Origin: a virus
IMG/VR virus record: IMGVR_UViG_3300009008_000091
Coordinates: 1 to 40,218 of that record
DNA: 40,218 nt
Direction: 5' to 3' (one strand)
In this document: piece by piece, positions 38,129 through 40,218 of the stretch
Layout: every line of letters begins with the position of its first letter
How positions within the stretch are numbered: the stretch's first letter is position 1
The notes under the pieces: model-generated
Database searches by the model: none
Seen by the model: the letters and a program-made list of their open reading frames with translations, nothing else
Told to the model about the DNA's origin: nothing
Program-made: the position numbers and the translations under genes

Positions 38129-39238
38129 ATGCAGAATTCTAGTTTTGAACTAACCAATAAGTACCCCCATTTATACCTGAGGTCCAAGGAATCGTCTTTC
38201 AAGTTATACGACTCTGCGGAGACAGCGGCCCGTTCTCAAATTGACACTAAAAATTTCAGAGGCGAAGCGTATCTAAAAAGTGCCATTGTCAAATCATACA
38301 ATGGGCTTAATCTGTACACTATTGTGATAGAGGCTCAAACCATAGAGTGGCTTAGTTCCTCTCTCATGGAGAGAGATAGGAAGTACATCTTTGAGTTCGG
38401 ATGGACGGATGACGTACAAAAAAAGGAAATAGCAGTGATTGATGTTGTGGTCAATCTTGTCCTGGAGTATGGTGGCGCCGAGATTACGTTAACAGCAAAA
38501 GATTATGATAACCCTTTCCACCCAGACATCAATTGTAATAACGTCATTTGGAATAGCGGTCTGGGATCCATAAAAACTAACCCCACTATGCAACAAGTTT
38601 TTTCAGTTATGAAGAACATATTTAGTCATTTAGACACCGTGTCTTTTAAGGGAGAGACTTTTGAGTTCAATCAACCAGAATTTGAGAGGTTAAGAAACAG
38701 TGGGGAAAAGAGTATCATGCATGTGCTCAATTCCATATTAGCTGAAAACCACAGAAGGTTGATTTTCCATGGAAAAGAGTGTAGAATCGAAAAATTAATA
38801 GGCTTAGATAGAGAAAAAGCCGTTTCAAAAGAGTATACTTGGGGGTCAGACTCTTCTGAAATAGAAAGAATGGAAATTAATTTTGTTGTTCCTGATTCTA
38901 AGGAAAAATCAAAAAGAATACAACTAGATAAAAACGGAAAAGAGCAGACGACTACAGAGGAAGACGACGCCCCTAAAAGTTCTCAGCAACTAGAAACCTC
39001 TGCCCTAGAATCAGGAGAGGAGCCTGTTAATTACGAAAAAAGGTATCTCCCCCCTGTATGGGCGGGTAGTATGAATGTCCTGGGGGATAACGATATCTTT
39101 TTATTTGACCGAATAGAGGTAAACAACGTGGGCATTCTCTCTAGTGTGTACACCGTAACTGAAGTAACTCATAAAGTTGCCCATGATGGCTTCTATACTG
39201 AACTTGTTATAGTGACAGAAACAGAGGAAGGATTTTAA
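38129..39238 (+). CDS. Baseplate hub protein (gp27 / gpD-like)
   Basis: 369 residues. An N-terminal beta part (YLRSKESSFKLYD, YTIVIEAQTIEWLSSSLMERD) and FEFGWTDDVQKKEIAVIDVVVNLVLEYGGAEITLTAKDY are typical of gp27/gpD hub domains, which form the trimeric ring that carries the spike. The middle, about 255-310, is a polar acidic linker. The end (DRIEVNNVGILSSVYTVTEVTHKV) is the small beta domain after it. The spike gene itself is not in the window. Confidence 0.78.
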   Translation: MQNSSFELTNKYPHLYLRSKESSFKLYDSAETAARSQIDTKNFRGEAYLKSAIVKSYNGLNLYTIVIEAQTIEWLSSSLMERDRKYIFEFGWTDDVQKKEIAVIDVVVNLVLEYGGAEITLTAKDYDNPFHPDINCNNVIWNSGLGSIKTNPTMQQVFSVMKNIFSHLDTVSFKGETFEFNQPEFERLRNSGEKSIMHVLNSILAENHRRLIFHGKECRIEKLIGLDREKAVSKEYTWGSDSSEIERMEINFVVPDSKEKSKRIQLDKNGKEQTTTEEDDAPKSSQQLETSALESGEEPVNYEKRYLPPVWAGSMNVLGDNDIFLFDRIEVNNVGILSSVYTVTEVTHKVAHDGFYTELVIVTETEEGF

Positions 39239-39414
39239 TGATCTGTAGTATTTGCAAAGAAAAAATCGAAGGTAAGGACGATGGTGGTGCCTACATGCTG
39301 TCCAACAAACTGTTTAATCTCCATTTTAAGTGTTACAGGGACTCTCAAGATCTATTGGAGAAGCTGAGAAAAGAAGAACGGGAGAATCCCAATCCTAATC
39401 TCCTTCTAGACTAA
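39238..39414 (+). CDS. Zinc-knuckle hypothetical protein, 58 aa
   Basis: TAATG overlap with the hub gene at 39238. C3-S-I-C6, then H29 and C32 (HFKC), is a treble-clef/LIM-like half pattern, followed by a charged helix and a proline/asparagine-rich tail. It is the last rightward gene, meeting the leftward gene with 20 bases of overlap. Small size and late position differ from the early zinc ribbons. Confidence 0.65.
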   Translation: MICSICKEKIEGKDDGGAYMLSNKLFNLHFKCYRDSQDLLEKLRKEERENPNPNLLLD

Positions 39415-39982
39415 AGCCGAACACCTCTTTGTACAGCCCCATTCTCCATTCCTTGTCAAAGGACTGAGAGTACCATACACCGTATTCGCCCACACGTATT
39501 CCAACGCTAGCGTACACTCGGTTCTCATTAGAATACCCCATCCCCCCTAAAACCTGATAGAAATGGTCCTTCGATAGCTCGATGGTATGGGTGTGGTATA
39601 TGTGTTTGTATTTGACGGTTATAGGGGCAGGGTCCCACATGATGTCGAAAATTCTAGGGGCTGTCCAGTACGTAACGGACAGATCCCCCTCTTTAAATGA
39701 CGTATCCGCATGCGCTCTCTCAGAGGCCATATAGACAGTATCGGTTGGTAAATATATAGGATATGGCACACTTTCTACGTGGGCGGGAAGAGTAATAACG
39801 ATTGGTTTCACGTCTAATGTGTCTATCACCCATACAGTATCAGGACTAGCATCGATGTCGTTAGCGAGGTCCTGCCCCGCTTTTTTCCCCTGCCAAAATC
39901 CCAATAGTAGTCCTAGTACAACGACCAGACCCACCATCGGCCAAGCTTCTTTAAGGCTTTTTATTCCGTTGAGCCATTGCAT
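39395..39982 (-). CDS. Membrane-anchored protein, 195 aa (leftward)
   Basis: N-terminal anchor: about residues 14-29 (WPMVGLVVVLGLLLGFW) after a short cytoplasmic start and before positively charged KKAGQD. The rest, about 165 residues, is outside the membrane and beta-rich, with PAPITVKYKHIYHT and later GVRVGEYGVWYSQ-type strands. Similar anchored proteins occur in phage lysis or envelope modules, but no spanin pattern (lipobox, proline-rich partner) is clear. Overlaps the next leftward gene by 32 bases. Confidence 0.75.
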   Translation of the reverse strand: MQWLNGIKSLKEAWPMVGLVVVLGLLLGFWQGKKAGQDLANDIDASPDTVWVIDTLDVKPIVITLPAHVESVPYPIYLPTDTVYMASERAHADTSFKEGDLSVTYWTAPRIFDIMWDPAPITVKYKHIYHTHTIELSKDHFYQVLGGMGYSNENRVYASVGIRVGEYGVWYSQSFDKEWRMGLYKEVFGFSLEGD

Positions 39983-40217
39983 CTTTGAACCTCTTAGCCA
40001 TTACGATGTCTTCGCGATCGGTACCGTGTATCATGGATTCATTGTCTTCCATGGGGAATAGAGTGTTTTCGTCATAAACGTTGAATCCGTGCCACTGGAT
40101 ATCGCTGTGGAAGTAACTGTGCAGTTTAACTCTGTCTCCCTTTGTCCCCGCGAAATCGACAAGCTCCCAATGGGGAGTAAACTCTGGAAGGATCGCGCAC
40201 TTGAACTTATCATCCTG
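39951..40217 (-). CDS. Leftward hypothetical protein, C-terminal 88 residues only
   Basis: An open leftward frame runs from the window's right edge to a TAA at 39953-39951. The visible part has aromatic residues (PEFTPHWELVDFAGTKG, HSYFHSDIQWHGFNVYD) and a basic helical end (MAKRFKDAMAQRNKK). The start is beyond the window. It is transcribed with the 195-aa membrane protein. No family recognised. Confidence 0.7.
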   Translation of the reverse strand, partial: QDDKFKCAILPEFTPHWELVDFAGTKGDRVKLHSYFHSDIQWHGFNVYDENTLFPMEDNESMIHGTDREDIVMAKRFKDAMAQRNKKP

Positions 40218-40218
40218 G

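Noticed and set aside
1-40218. tRNA genes, CRISPR arrays, transposases, integrase or attachment sites
   Set aside because: Nothing resembling a cloverleaf, regularly spaced repeats, or DDE/tyrosine recombinase proteins was seen on reading through the window.
1-40218. A phage-encoded sigma-54 activator within this window
   Set aside because: No protein here has Walker A/B together with a GAFTGA-like motif; the only Walker ATPase is the terminase.

Overview
The window is one end-to-end stretch of a tailed-phage genome. It is almost gapless, with 71 genes reading rightward and two reading leftward at the right edge. The structural genes show a contractile-tail (myovirus) phage with T4-type capsid and tail architecture: large terminase, portal, prohead protease, acidic scaffold, major capsid, neck and tail-completion proteins, sheath, tube, a gp26-like protein, tape measure, and baseplate/hub genes. 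Starts are preceded by strong AGGAGG-type Shine-Dalgarno sequences, and the two clear vegetative promoters are canonical TTGACA/TATAAT. The host is therefore an SD-using bacterium with standard sigma-70. Perfect sigma-54 promoter sequences further imply a host that has RpoN. I cannot name the host or phage from sequence alone.

Layout. (1) 1-1447: a zinc-ribbon miniprotein, then a control region (130-304) with a 19-bp tandem repeat, a perfect sigma-54 element and a sigma-70 promoter, then six tiny genes and a hairpin terminator. (2) 1448-2013: a second control region with paired ATGGGWCCCAT dyads, tandem sigma-54 elements, one 60-codon gene, a sigma-70 promoter overlapped by a dyad, and a 5'-end hairpin. 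(3) 2014-7101: more than 20 very small genes joined by TAATG/TGATG overlaps, several with CxxC metal-binding pairs, one winged-helix protein, and a MazG-type pyrophosphohydrolase at the end. (4) 7148-11457: a transition block with a 516-aa acidic protein, a cupin, a coiled-coil membrane protein and several unknowns. (5) 11457-21052: a 9.6-kb glycan/surface-modification cluster with two GT2, three GT4-like and one further GT-A-like glycosyltransferase, three SAM methyltransferases, a GNAT acetyltransferase and a DegT-family sugar aminotransferase. It is interrupted by an HNH homing-type endonuclease gene. (6) 21034-39414: the head and tail module. (7) 39395-40218: two convergent leftward genes, the last one cut by the window edge.

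Working together: the tiny genes look like an early takeover set driven by sigma-70 promoters and, at two places, by sigma-54 promoters that would need an activator ATPase not encoded here. The glycan cluster probably builds a decorated sugar placed on virion, phage DNA or host surface. The structural block follows the T4-like assembly order. The most unusual features are the sigma-54 elements with their upstream dyads, the out-of-frame extension of the gp26-like gene at a T7 run just before the tape measure gene, fresh in-frame duplications in the tape measure gene, and a hairpin that would hide the ribosome-binding site of the HNH gene.
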